Part shown: piece after piece, positions 36,025 to 47,104 of the stretch | Position numbering within the stretch: the first letter of the stretch is position 1 | How the letters are laid out: every line of letters begins with the position of its first letter | Assembly: GCA_004794655.1 (NCBI GenBank) | Contig: SMMW01000090.1 | Span: forward strand, 1,049,001 to 1,113,000 | Reading direction: 5' to 3' | Length of the DNA stretch: 64,000 nt | From: Marisa cornuarietis | Lineage: Eukaryota; Mollusca; Gastropoda; Architaenioglossa; Ampullariidae | Position numbers and translations under genes: made by a program | The notes under the pieces: generated by a model | What the model was told of the DNA's origin: nothing | Seen by the model: the letters and a program-made list of their open reading frames with translations, nothing else | The model's database searches: none

Positions 36025-37945
36025 GGGCAACCTCCCCTACAGTACAATGTACACTTATCCTTTCCTACAATATACTTATCCTCTCTACATTATACACATC
36101 TTCTTGTACAGTGAACATTTCTTCCCTATATTATGCTTATCCCCCTACAGTACACGTATCCTCTCTACAGTGCACTTATACACTTACACCTCCTCTACGT
36201 TATAATCCTCCTCTGCATTATAATCCTCCCCTACAGTACATGTATTCTCTCCTACAGTATAATACACCTATAATATACTTATCTTACATACAGTACACGT
36301 ATCCTCCTCTACATGATACACATCCTCCTCTACAGTAGACTTATTCTTCCCTACATGATACACATCCTCCTCTACAGTAGACTTATTCTTCCCTACATTA
36401 TACACATCCACTCCTTGGGTACACACATTTTACCTAAAGGAAACATTCTCCCCTACATTATACACATCCTCGCCCACAGTACATGTATCCTTCCCTAGAG
36501 TATAATAATAATAGTGAAGATTTGTATAGCGCATATTCACACTCGTAGAGAGCATGCTCTTATCGCTTAAAACGGGGAAGAGACGTGGACTAAGTAGATA
36601 CAGAACACAGGGGACGAAAGAAAACGACAGTACTGACAAAAACAGATAACAAAAGGCATCAAGTAACAGGAACAGAGAAAAATAGTGATGGGTAAAGTAG
36701 CAAGAGGGAAGGGGGGGGGGTAAGGACTAGCATTGTGGACTAAGAGTAGTGCTCAAGGAAGAGGTGCGTTTTCAGTGCAGATTTGAAGGATTCAATTGTA
36801 GGAAGGTGGCGGATATGGAAAGGAAGAGAGTTCCATTGTTTTGCAGCACAGTAGCCAAAAGTCCTGTGACCATATGTTGTTGTTCTGGTGACAGGAACAG
36901 TCAGAATACGGTTGTCAGAGGAAGAACGGAGTTGTCTGGCCGGAGAGTAAGGGATGAGAAGTTCAGAGAAATAGTCAGGACAGGAGCCTGCAAAGAAATT
37001 AAAACACAGCACAGACAGTTTGTACTGAATGCGAGAACGGACGGGTAGCCAATGTAGGAAACGAAGGAGAGGAGTGACATGGTCCCGTTTCCTTGCTCTA
37101 AGTACCAGACGTGCAGCGGAGTTCTGTACTCTCTGGAGTTTCTGAATGAGGGATGAGGGGCAGCCTGCCAGCAAGGAGTTGCAGTAGTCAAGTCGTGAAA
37201 GAACAAACGCACAGACAAGAGTGTTGGTGGCACGTGTAGAGAGAAAGTGACGGATGGCACTGATCTTACGGAGCTCATAGTAGGCAGACCGACAGACAGC
37301 TGTAACATGTTTATCAAGGGTCATGTCTGCGGTGACAATAAATCCCAGATTCCTAACAGATGACGTGAAGGTGATGTTGCTGTCGCCCACCTTGATGTGA
37401 TTGGGCAGACTGACTAGTGAAGGTTGATGTCTTCTTCTATGGCACAAGAGGGCTTCCGTTTTATCATCATTTAGTTTAAGCTTGTTTTTTACCATCCAGC
37501 CCTTGACATCACTAATACAAGCTTCTAGAGAGCTAATAGCAGAGTGAGACTCAGCCAGTGGAATAGAACAGTAAAGCTGCGTGTCATCTGCATAGGACTG
37601 ATGAGACACCTGGTGAGACCGGATGCGAGATGAAAGTGGTTTAGTATACAGGATGAACAGAACTGGGCCAAGTACTGAGCCTTGGGGAACGCCACAGAAA
37701 AGTGAAGCAGGGCGAGATGTCTGACCATCGACTACCACAGTCTGGGTCCTATCAGTGAGATAGGAGTTGAACCATGAGAGGGCAGGTCCAGAAATCCCGT
37801 AGAGGGTGTGGAGTCTGTGAAGAAGCAGAGAGTGGTCTATAGTGTCTATAGTATAAAACACCTATAAAAGACTTATCTTCCCTACAGTATACTTATCCTC
37901 GCTTTATTATACACTACTGTACACTTATTCTTCCCTACTGTATAA
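36025..37945. repeat. Degenerate minisatellite, split by a CR1 insertion
   Basis: Between 36025 and 36500, and again from 37857 to about 37945, imperfect units of the kind ctacagtatacttatcctc and ctacattatacacatcctc repeat about every 20-24 bases. The middle is the 1.3-kb CR1 copy. A duplicated 45-base block (36310-36400) shows local expansion. Frames read through it are artefacts. Confidence 0.65.
36506..37849 (-). mobile_element. CR1-like non-LTR retrotransposon, 5'-truncated, young
   Basis: The - strand encodes reverse transcriptase from just after its first catalytic block (TIDHSLLLHRLHTLYGISG) through CGVPQGSVLGPVLF, the catalytic SYADDTQLY, KLNDDKTEALLCHRRR, SRLDYCNSLLAGCPSS and the carboxy end FKSALKTHLFLEHYS, followed by a 3' UTR ending in an AAT tail. 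A 7-bp target duplication, agtataa, lies at 36499-36505 and 37850-37856. It is nearly identical to the copy at 43236-44655. It interrupted a minisatellite. Confidence 0.85.
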
Positions 37946-39304
37946 TAATAGTGAATGGAAAAAATGGAAAAATTCACAGGAGAACAAAGCAACTCAGCCT
38001 GTCAGATTGGAGAGAAAGGGGTCGTCTGCTGAGGAGTGTGTGAGAACGGGCGTTGAGAGAAGGTTGGAGAAAAAAAAGGTGTTTTGCGTTTGGATATTGC
38101 TGTGTGTTTGGAGAGTTTCCCCAGTTGCTGTGTGTCTGCTGGAGGATTCTGTATTGAGAGTAATTGTTGTGAGCTTTGGAGATTCGCAGTGCTGTGTATG
38201 TCTGTATAGTTTCAAGGAGTATTACAGGCAAGTGTACATCTGTGGGTTTGATCATTTACTTTCTGAGAAACCGTTGGTGAACACTGGAAGAAAATTAAAC
38301 TAATTGAGAGAGGAGTTGTTTAGCGACGATTGATTGGAAGGTTGAGAGACATCTACGTTGTTGAAAGGATATTCCTGCTTGCTTGTTGTCATATATTGAC
38401 TGGAGATACTTATATTATTAGAAGGGTTTATGTAGACATTAATTAGTTGCGAGATATGTTGATGTAGAAATTATTTGAAATTCGTTGAGTGTGGAAAAAA
38501 TATTTGGAATTTTTGAATTATAGAGATATAGGAATCACGTACAGGTCTTAATACTTTGTTGTGTGAAAGAAGACGTTTAGGAATGCTGTGAGGTCCGTGT
38601 GTGTTGTATGCGACCCGTCTGCACGTCCCCTGTGTTCCTAACATCCTCGCCTGGCGAAACCCTGATTGTTTCTACAAACAAAACGGAGGCTAGGTATGAG
38701 AATTTTGACGGGATAAGATACTCTCTACCTTCAAGCTAACGGCTGGCGTAAATTGTTAGACATCTAAATTTCCACAAAAATTAATGAAGCCAGGTTGCCA
38801 TCGAACCAGAACTGTGTGTATCTTTACATAATATTTACCTATGTTCATACCGTGACAGACGGTAGCGCCTATTGTTTCAATACCTAGGCTGATATTGTGC
38901 TTCAAAAGGAAACCAGTAGGTATGAAATATTTACGGGGGATGTTTTGGTGATGGTCTGGCGAGCAACTCTCTCTTGGAATGGCCTGTCCGGGTCATTTGC
39001 ATGCGTTTTAATTGTTTACGTTGTTCTTTGTTTATGTTCCATTTTCCAGTTCGTTGTCTGATTTGTTTTGTTTCGCTCGTGTTTATTTAATTGCACCACC
39101 AGTTGAAGTCCTTTGTTGTATGGGAAGGAGAAGGCACCTCTGGAGTTTGGTTGTTTGGTGTTTTACAAGTAAGAAGTAAGTGAATTTTCTTTATGTGAAA
39201 GCCCCAACCTCTTGGTCAGACCTTTTTTGTTCTCCGGAGATCGTCCCCTCGTGCTTGGCATTACAAAAATGATAAATATCAGGGTTTTGAAAAACATGAC
39301 AAAC
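37946..39304. other. Unassigned intergenic stretch
   Basis: About 1.35 kb with no long conserved frame and no match to other parts of the window. The + strand is G- and T-rich to about 38600, like an untranslated leader or LTR remnant. I could not find paired LTRs, a primer-binding site or coding remains, so it is left unclassified. Confidence 0.3.
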
Positions 39305-39412
39305 TTTTGTTTTCTGACCGCCCTTGTACATCGCATAAAAGATGCCGATGCCGACGGAAACAACCATCAGTATGGTCATGACAACGTAGTCTAGCCAGTG
39401 AAGATAATTCAT
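39305..39412 (-). pseudogene. Orphan first exon of an SLC5 transporter copy
   Basis: A 108-nt open exon on the - strand that encodes 36 residues beginning MNYLHWLDYVVMTILMVV, differing from exon 1 of copy P at only three residues. The start ATG and a GT donor (gtttgtc) are kept, but I found no exon 2 on this strand between here and 33.5 kb, so it cannot make a transporter. It lies inside the left arm of an inverted repeat with exon 1 of P. It is probably the remnant of a head-to-head duplicated gene, or just a duplicated promoter plus first exon. Confidence 0.8.
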
Positions 39413-40948
39413 CTTCCCAGTCGCTGTTTCTTTTAGAATCTGGTCAGCTTTAGAACCTGACTGTAAAAGTGCAAACTATAATATTAATATCCCGGTGGTA
39501 AAAACTGTGGTCATAAGCAATGACAGTACCTACTTTAGTGAAACGTAAAACACTTTCTCATCACATTAAACATACATACAGTTCATACTTCTACACGTGC
39601 AATGAAAGTTTCTTCAAACCACATCCCATGAGACACTTTACACACACATAACGAACAACTTCTTGTGCCTTCATTTTATTCGTCGTTTAACAACGGGTGC
39701 GTGTACTCTTCATGGAACTTCATGAACACATTCGTACACATGAAAGACTAATTTCAGTTTCTTCGAAGTCTGAGTTTTAATATCTTTACATGTAAATACA
39801 TGTGCCATTTTCATTACAAAAGATTGTTTTACCATTTTAAAGAATGTAGATCACTATATCTTCTCAAATACAGTATTGGAGACGTGTTATAAACTACACT
39901 ATTATATACTGGCTACATCTTTTATTCTCTCCGTTATAAAACACTGAAAATGTGAACAATCAGTTTAATCCGATTTTAGAAAGAGTAGAATTAGCTTTGT
40001 TGTTATCAAAGATTATGTCAGCAATACAGCTGTGACATTTTCAAGTTCCAAGATTCTCATTTTGTTCTATAATTTCCTGCTCCAGTCATGTCTCGTCAAT
40101 TCCCAATTTATGTTCGATCGTCAGATTTTACTAACTGTCGAACTGGAACCCGGACCGCTAAAATTAGATTATTGTTTGTTTGTATCCAAACACATTTAGT
40201 ATCAAGATGCAGTGTAGTAAGAGCTGTTTACTTACAGAAGCTGCTGTCGGCCAAATGCTGACACGTCTGGGGGCAGCTCTTTGTGATTTTATGTAGTTTA
40301 GTGTACTTATGTATTTTTAATGTAGTTATGTGTTGTAATATTTACAAATTTCGTGACATTACGTATACTACTGGTGGCACTCTTTAAAATTGTATTTCGT
40401 TTACTTTTTGTGTAATAAAAATGGCACAATTATTTACACATACAGACATTAACATTCTGACTCCGAACCAATTGTAATTAGTGCTGCGTGTGTAAGAATA
40501 TTCCAGGTAAGTTCCACGAAGCATTCACGCACCCGTTGTTCAAAGACGGGTAAAGGAAAGCCACAATGTACACAGTTTTCTAGCTGCAAAACGTTGTTCG
40601 TGGGGTATGTGTAAAGTATCTTATGGGCTGTGGTCTGAAGAAACTTTCAGAAGACGATTACACATGTAGAAGCATGTGATGAGAGAGTGTTTTATGTGAT
40701 ACTTAAGTACGTATTGTAATTCCGTTTGACTCGTTGGTGACAAAGTGAGTTTTTACCACAGGGATATTAATATTAGAGTTTACACTTTACAGTCAGGTTC
40801 TGAAGTTGACCAGATTCTAAAAGAAAGAGCGGCCGGCAAGATGAATTATCTTCACTGGTTAGACTACGTGGTCATGACCGCACTGATGGTTGTTTCCGTC
40901 GGCATCGGCATCTTTTTTGCGGTGTACAAGGGCGGTCAGAAAACGAAG
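39305..40948. repeat. Inverted repeat containing two divergent SLC5 first exons
   Basis: The arms are about 39305-39735 and 40505-40948. They match in reverse complement over exon 1, the leader (gaccagattctaaaagaaa just upstream of both ATGs) and several hundred upstream bases, including a shared acgcacccgttgtt near the inner ends. The spacer of about 770 bp is AT-rich and contains at about 40230-40430 what looks like a LINE-type 3' tail. Similarity ends close to the exon 1 donor on the outer side. The arrangement makes the interval a possible bidirectional promoter; promoter activity is inference. Confidence 0.7.
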
Positions 40949-42983
40949 GTTTGTAGCGAAGCTATTTTCATTATTTGATCATTTCGTTATTTTTGTTTAT
41001 ATTATTTTTAGTTGTTCCCCAAAGCACTGCCACTACATCGCTGCGCACGTTATCTCTTTCTCTCTCTCTCTCTCTTAATATATATATATGTGTGTCTCAT
41101 AATAATAATTGTATTCATTTTGGAGGCCATCTGGCCCACATCAACAACACAAACTGCTGGCTACATGCAAATTAACAGTGCGTTTGAGGCTTCAAATCAA
41201 TAGTAAACAATACAATGACTGCACGATTATATGTAGACTGTCATGGTGCTCTCATTTTCATATGTGTGTGTTTGTGTGTGTGGGTGGGTCCCAAGGGTAG
41301 TAGTATATAGACTTTTAGTCTTTCTCGCAGTAGACTGTGGACTCTTTATATCTCTGTGTATATAAATATTTTAGAAATAGAGAGAGAGAGAGAATGATAA
41401 CAATTTCTCGATTTTTTAGTAGGCTTGTGCCCATAACCAATGTTAGGGTAGGGTGGTGAGGGAGAAAATGAAACATTCTTTAAATATAAATATAAAATAT
41501 TTCAGGGATGTACAGCTGGGATATCTTGGGAATACAAACACAAAATGTAGCTCAGTTTCTTTACAGCTGCAAGGGGCCATTTTATTGAGATAGTAGTCAA
41601 TTTTTTGTAACTCTGCTTCTAGCAGTATAGATTTGTAGCACTCTTTATAAATAAATCTCTAATAACAATATGGTGTATGTCAAATAAGTGATTACTTACT
41701 TCAAAAAGATTACTTAAATGAACTGTCAAATGAATTTCGATCACTACTAATTATTTTACTGTGCCATTCTTGTTCTAAACAATCTATGAGTCTAAGCTTG
41801 AATTCTCTTAAGAATTGCCCACCCCTTGACATTTCCAAACAAATCCAAAACTATACTGGTAAAGTACTAACATAGCCTTATTAATCCATGTGACGTTGTT
41901 GTTGCAGTACATATTTAACGTGTTTAAAACATTTCTTGGTAGTTGACTTGGGGCGCGGGGGTGGGTGGGTGGGGGAATTATAAGACATTTGGCAGAAACA
42001 TTAACAAACAATGGGTATCGACCCCATTCCCCATAAATCATTCCGCTTGGAATTGTGGGTGTCACATTTAAGTGAACTCCTCCTCTTACCAAAGTGCTAA
42101 TGATTATCTTTCTTTTTTAAATATCTCATTTCCTCAGATGGAGTATCTCTTAGGCAACCGACAGATGTTTATGACCCCGGTTAGCCTGTCAATGTTCATC
42201 ACCTTCCAGTCGGCCATATTTCTGATTGGTGCACCTGCCGAGGTTTTCAACACTGGCACGATGTACATGTTTTCAGGCTACAGTATAGCCTTATCTTACA
42301 TTGTGGGTTTGTTCACCGTGGTGCCACTCATGTACCCACTGCACATCACCAGTGTCTACGAATACCTCGAGCTGAGGTTCGATTCCAAGTGTGTCCGCTT
42401 GCTCGTCACCAGCCTCGGCATGCTACAGACGGTAGGCAAATGAGTGTTTCTTAACTGTGCATAAACCAGTCACACCTCTCTAAAACACTGTCGATAAATC
42501 GCCTGTCTATAAGACACGTTTCTACAGATTATTCACTTCTCCTCTCAGTCATCACTTAGGAGGGGCATTTGCCGTCTTGTCATTTTAGAGGTCAGCCTGC
42601 GACATTACATATCTCACTATGTGTATAAATATGAATATACTACTTTTTCTGTCCTCCTTCTCTCTCAGTCTTTGTCTCTTCTGGACTTAAAAGAAGCTTG
42701 AAAGCTTATTACCCTCAAGAGACCAAGTCAACTAAATCCTCGCTCGCCGGCAAACATGGTGGCTGTATTCATGAAGCGTCGCTCAGGGGTAAAATGGGAA
42801 AGTTAAGAACAGTTTTTTTTCTGCATCTGCCTTGAACAGCTTTATTTTTACGTTTTTTGCCTCAAGGAGTCTCTTTTATAACGACTGTCACAGGAGTAAG
42901 TCAGACCTTCCATTCGCTTATAACCAGGTAAACAAAATGCTGGCGTTTGCTGGCCGTTGACAGCGGCCAGAGAAAGAGAGAAT

Positions 42984-42984
42984 T

Positions 42985-43052
<68 letters not shown>
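42984..43052. repeat. TC then TG microsatellite
   Basis: In intron 2 of copy P, about 95 bp before exon 3. Confidence 0.9.
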
Positions 43053-43055
<3 letters not shown>

Positions 43056-43235
43056 CTCCGATTTTATAAACTGCTCGTTTTCCTTAACTGTGTTCATTTA
43101 GAAAAAAAATATTTTTAAGCGCCTATCAGACATTTTTTTCTCTGCAGTGTCTTTACATGGCGGTTGCTCTCTACTCGCCGGCTATTGCTCTACAAACAGG
43201 TCAGTGACAATACCTGCACTGAAAACGCACCTCTT

Positions 43236-44660
43236 AATAATAATAATAGTGAAGATTTTTATAGCGCATATTCACACTCGTAGAGAGTATGCTCTTATCG
43301 CTTAAAACGGGGAAGACGTGGACCAAGTAGATACAGAACAAAGGGGACGAAAGAAAACGACAGTACCGACAAAAACAGATAACAAAAGGCATCAAGTAAC
43401 AGGAACAGAGAAAAATAGTGATGGGTAAAGTAGCAAGAGGGAAGGGGGGGTAAGGACTAGCATTGTGGACTAAGAGTAGTGCTCAAGGAAGAGGTGCGTT
43501 TTCAGTGCAGATTTGAAGGATTCAATTGTAGGAAGGTGGCGGATATGGAAAGGAAGAGAGTTCCATTGTTTTGCAGCACAGTAGCCAAAAGTCCTGTGAC
43601 CATATGTTGTTGTTCTGGTGACAGGAACAGTCAGAGTACGGTTGTCAGAGGAAGAGCGGAGTTGTCTGGCCGGAGAGTAAGGGATGAGAAGTTCAGAGAA
43701 ATAGTCAGGACAGGAGCCAGCAAAGAAATTAAAACACAGCACAGACAGTTTGTACTGGATGCGAGAACGGACGGGTAGCCAGTGTAGAAAACGAAGGAGA
43801 GGAGTGACATGGTCCCGTTTCCTTGCTCTAAGTACCAGACGTGCAGCGGAGTTCTGTACTCTCTGGAGTCTCTGAATGAGGGATGAGGGGCAGCCTGCCA
43901 GCAAGGAGTTGCAGTAGTCAAGTCGTGAAAGAACAAACGCACAGACAAGAGTGTTGGTGGCACGTGTAGAGAGAAAGTGACGGATGGCACTGATCTTACG
44001 GAGCTCATAGTAGGCAGACTGACAGACAGCTGTAACATGTTTATCAAGGGTCATGTCTGCGGTGACAATAAATCCCAGATTCCTAACGGATGACGTGAAG
44101 GTGATGTTGCTGTCGCCCACCTTGATGTGATTGGGCAGACTGACTAGTGAAGATTGATGTCTTCTTCTATGGCACAAGAGGGCTTCCGTTTTATCATCAT
44201 TTAGTTTAAGCTTGTTTTTTACCATCCAGCCCTTGACATCACTAATACAAGCTTCTAGACAGCTAATAGCAGAGTGAGACTCAGCCAGTGGAGTAGAACA
44301 GTAAAGCTGCGTGTCATCTGCATAGGATTGATGAGACACCTGGTGAGACCGGATGCAAGATGAAAGTGGTTTAGTATACAGGATGAACAGGACTGGGCCA
44401 AGTACTGAGCCTTGGGGAACACCACAGAAAAGTGAAGCAGGGCGAGATGTCTGACCATCGACTACCACAGTCTGGGTCCTATCAGTGAGATAGGAGTTGA
44501 ACCATGAGAGGGCAGGTCCAGAAATCCCGTAGAGGGTGTGGAGTCTGTGAAGAAGCAGAGAGTGGTCTATAGTGTCAAATGCAGCAGACAGGTCCAGTAG
44601 GGTTAATGGAGAGACATCACCACTGTCAAGAGCAGATAATATATCTGTTATTACTTTAAT
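43236..44660 (-). mobile_element. CR1-like non-LTR retrotransposon, 5'-truncated, in intron 3 of copy P
   Basis: Same family as 36506-37849 and nearly identical along its length, but about 80 bp longer at the 5' end, so it keeps LLDLSAAFDTIDH with the first catalytic Asp of the reverse transcriptase as well as SYADDTQLY. Stop and frame changes near 44470 break the frame. The 3' UTR (tatagcgcatattcacactc) and AAT tail are at the left end. Confidence 0.82.
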
Positions 44661-44661
44661 G

Positions 44662-44972
44662 CTCTTCCTTGAGCATTACTCCTAAAAGTCCACACAATGT
44701 TAATCCTTCTTACTCTCCCCTCTTCCGATGTTGATACTTTTCTACCCATCTTTCTCTGCAGAATCACAATTTTCTCTGTTCCTGTTACTTGATGCCTTTT
44801 TGTGTTTTCTATCTTTGTTTTCTGTTTGTCGTCAGTATTGTCGTTTATTCTTCCGTCCCTCGTGTTCTATCCATTTAGTCCATGTCTCTTCCTTGTTTTA
44901 AGCGCTAAGAGCATGCTCTCTATGAGTGTGAATATGCGCTATAAAAATGCACTTTATTGATTATTGTTTATA
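44662..44972 (+). mobile_element. CR1-like 3' end fragment, opposite orientation
   Basis: Reverse complement of the 3' UTR of the neighbouring CR1 copy, starting cttgagcattactcct and ending agtgtgaatatgcgctataaaaatg. It abuts the 5' end of the copy at 43236-44660, head to head. It is more diverged from that copy than the two full copies are from each other. Confidence 0.7.
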
Positions 44973-45100
44973 TTGTTTAACCTCTGCTCTGCTATAAATG
45001 TTAGTGACGTGTGGCAAGAGTTTGTGGGTCTATATAAAGATCTATTGTTATGAAGAACCTTACATTTTAAGATGTCATTTTGGAGTCAGTGTGTTGTGTT

Positions 45101-45103
45101 GTG

Positions 45104-45155
<52 letters not shown>

Positions 45156-45158
45156 AAT
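45101..45158. repeat. TG then GA microsatellite
   Basis: In intron 3 of copy P, between the CR1 pair and exon 4. Confidence 0.85.
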
Positions 45159-46650
45159 AGAAGACAGTGTTCCCTGCAAGTCTTAACTTCCATTCACACA
45201 TTTCCGTTTCGATGTCTCAACAAACCACAGTTTCTAAATTTAGAATCTTACTCACGCTCTTTGAATCAAATCTGCGACTTCTAAACAGTTTACATTGTCC
45301 CTTTTGCTGCTTATGTGATCTCAGCTGCTGGTTTGCCTCTGTGGTTTCGGTTGCTATTGTGGGTGGTATCTGCACTGTATATACAGCAGTGGTGAGTACT
45401 TTTAAAGTTACGCTAAAACATAACAGTATAATAGAAATGTTTTCAGCTTCACCAGATAAAATGAATTTTGATGAAGTAACGAATAAATATTTCAGGATCA
45501 ATATAAAGTTTCTTATTATTTATTAAATATTTTTCATTGTTACTGCTAATTAAACAAAACTATAGTCTCAAATATTCTCTACACTTCTTTCTCACTGCGA
45601 CTAACACATCAAGTACTTCCATGCCTAACATTTTTAAGTGCAAATCATTCAAAACTCGTTGAATAATGGAGCTATGTTACAATCTTCTAATGATGAGATA
45701 TATTTACACATATATTTACATATGATAAGGCAGATTGAAAATTAATCTTTGTCAGAGATCTTTCACTTAGATTGACGTGATATATCTAGACTCTTGGTTA
45801 TGTATGCGCATGTCACACTTCTTTTATTGAAGTTCATCGAATATTTCTCACAGGGGGGTATTAAGAGCGTCGTCTGGACAGATGTTCTTCAAACGGTGGT
45901 TTTCTTCATCGGTGTCGGCGCTGTCCTGGTGATGGTGAGTTCTGAGTTTCCAGTGGGTGCTGCTTGTGATCACGTGAGAACCACATGGCATTGCACGTGT
46001 GTGTGATTAGCGTGGTACCTGATCACTGTCGCTGCGACCGTTTAGCAACCAGTACAGGTAAATCTATCTGAGGGATTTTTTGCTCGTATGTAAACGAATG
46101 GTAAGTGGTAGAGCGCAAGATCTCTATACCAGTTGCTGTCACCTTCCCTGTTGCCCTTCTTTCGTCCGAGGGAATTAGTTTGCAGTAGTTTGCATTCATC
46201 CCGAGTCGACTATTACTACCGTTAGGAATGCAACTATGTCTATCATCGCTGTTTTGTATCATGTATACAGAACCCTTTAGAAGTACCACGAGAAAAGCTA
46301 TCTTTTTATAGTCTCAGATGACACCGCATTTCACGGGCATAAGCAAGAGCACTGCAATGTATTATCAAATTTATCATTTATATTTTAGTCATGTCAATGA
46401 AAGCTAGCAGCTAATTCTCTAATTTTCTTGTCCTAATACGGCAAAAAAAAACTTAAACTGTTATACTGGAGAGAAAGTAAACTGAAACAAGCATCTCTCA
46501 TGTTTGTTTCTGTCAATAGGGGGCACTACGCAGGCCTTCCGCCTTGCCTCGGAAGGAGGTAGAATACAGTTCGACGAGTAAGCTTTCTTATGTCAACTTC
46601 CGGCCAATCCGCTTTATTCAAACCATCGCGATTTGATCCTCCTTCTCATC

Positions 46651-46654
46651 CACC

Positions 46655-46725
<71 letters not shown>

Positions 46726-46730
46726 CCACA
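46651..46730. repeat. CAC then CAT triplet microsatellite, intron 6 of copy P
   Basis: About 80 bp in the 191-base intron 6, ending about 40 bp before the exon 7 acceptor. Confidence 0.9.
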
Positions 46731-47040
46731 ACCTCCACTCTAATCAATCGCAACACTTTTCGTGGCAGAATTAACCCGGATTTTCGTGAGCGTCATACCC
46801 TGTGGTCCACCCTCATTGGCGCCTGCTTCATGTGGTTCGCCAACTGTTTCAGCCAGTCCTCTGTTCAACGTATCAGCGCCTTGAAAACACTTAAAGATGC
46901 GAAACTGTAAAATCTTTTGATAGTCACCTGCTATTTGCAATAGGTGTCAAAAATATACAATTTATCAAAAGTATATTTACCTGCCTTTACTAATCGAAAT
47001 CAAATTGACTTTGCTTTAAATATATGATAGCCCACTTAAA

Positions 47041-47104
47041 CACACACACACACACACACACACACTCGCACGCTCACACACCACTAACACACACACTCAC
47101 ACAC
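47041..47104. repeat. CA repeat, intron 7 of copy P
   Basis: Pure CA to 47064, then interrupted, 135 bp after the exon 7 donor; the same site and strand sense as in A and B. Confidence 0.85.

Noticed and set aside
39305..39412. Start of an intact fifth transporter gene
   Set aside because: No exon 2-like frame of 98 codons exists on the - strand between 33.5 and 39.3 kb.
40745..40840. Amino-terminal extension of copy P by 32 in-frame codons
   Set aside because: The extension is not conserved upstream of exon 1 in A and B, and the ATG at 40841 is the one shared by all first exons.
43236..44972. Single CR1 insertion with twin-primed 5' inversion
   Set aside because: Both halves contain the same 3' UTR and tail, whereas twin priming would give non-overlapping parts. 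Two insertions are likelier.
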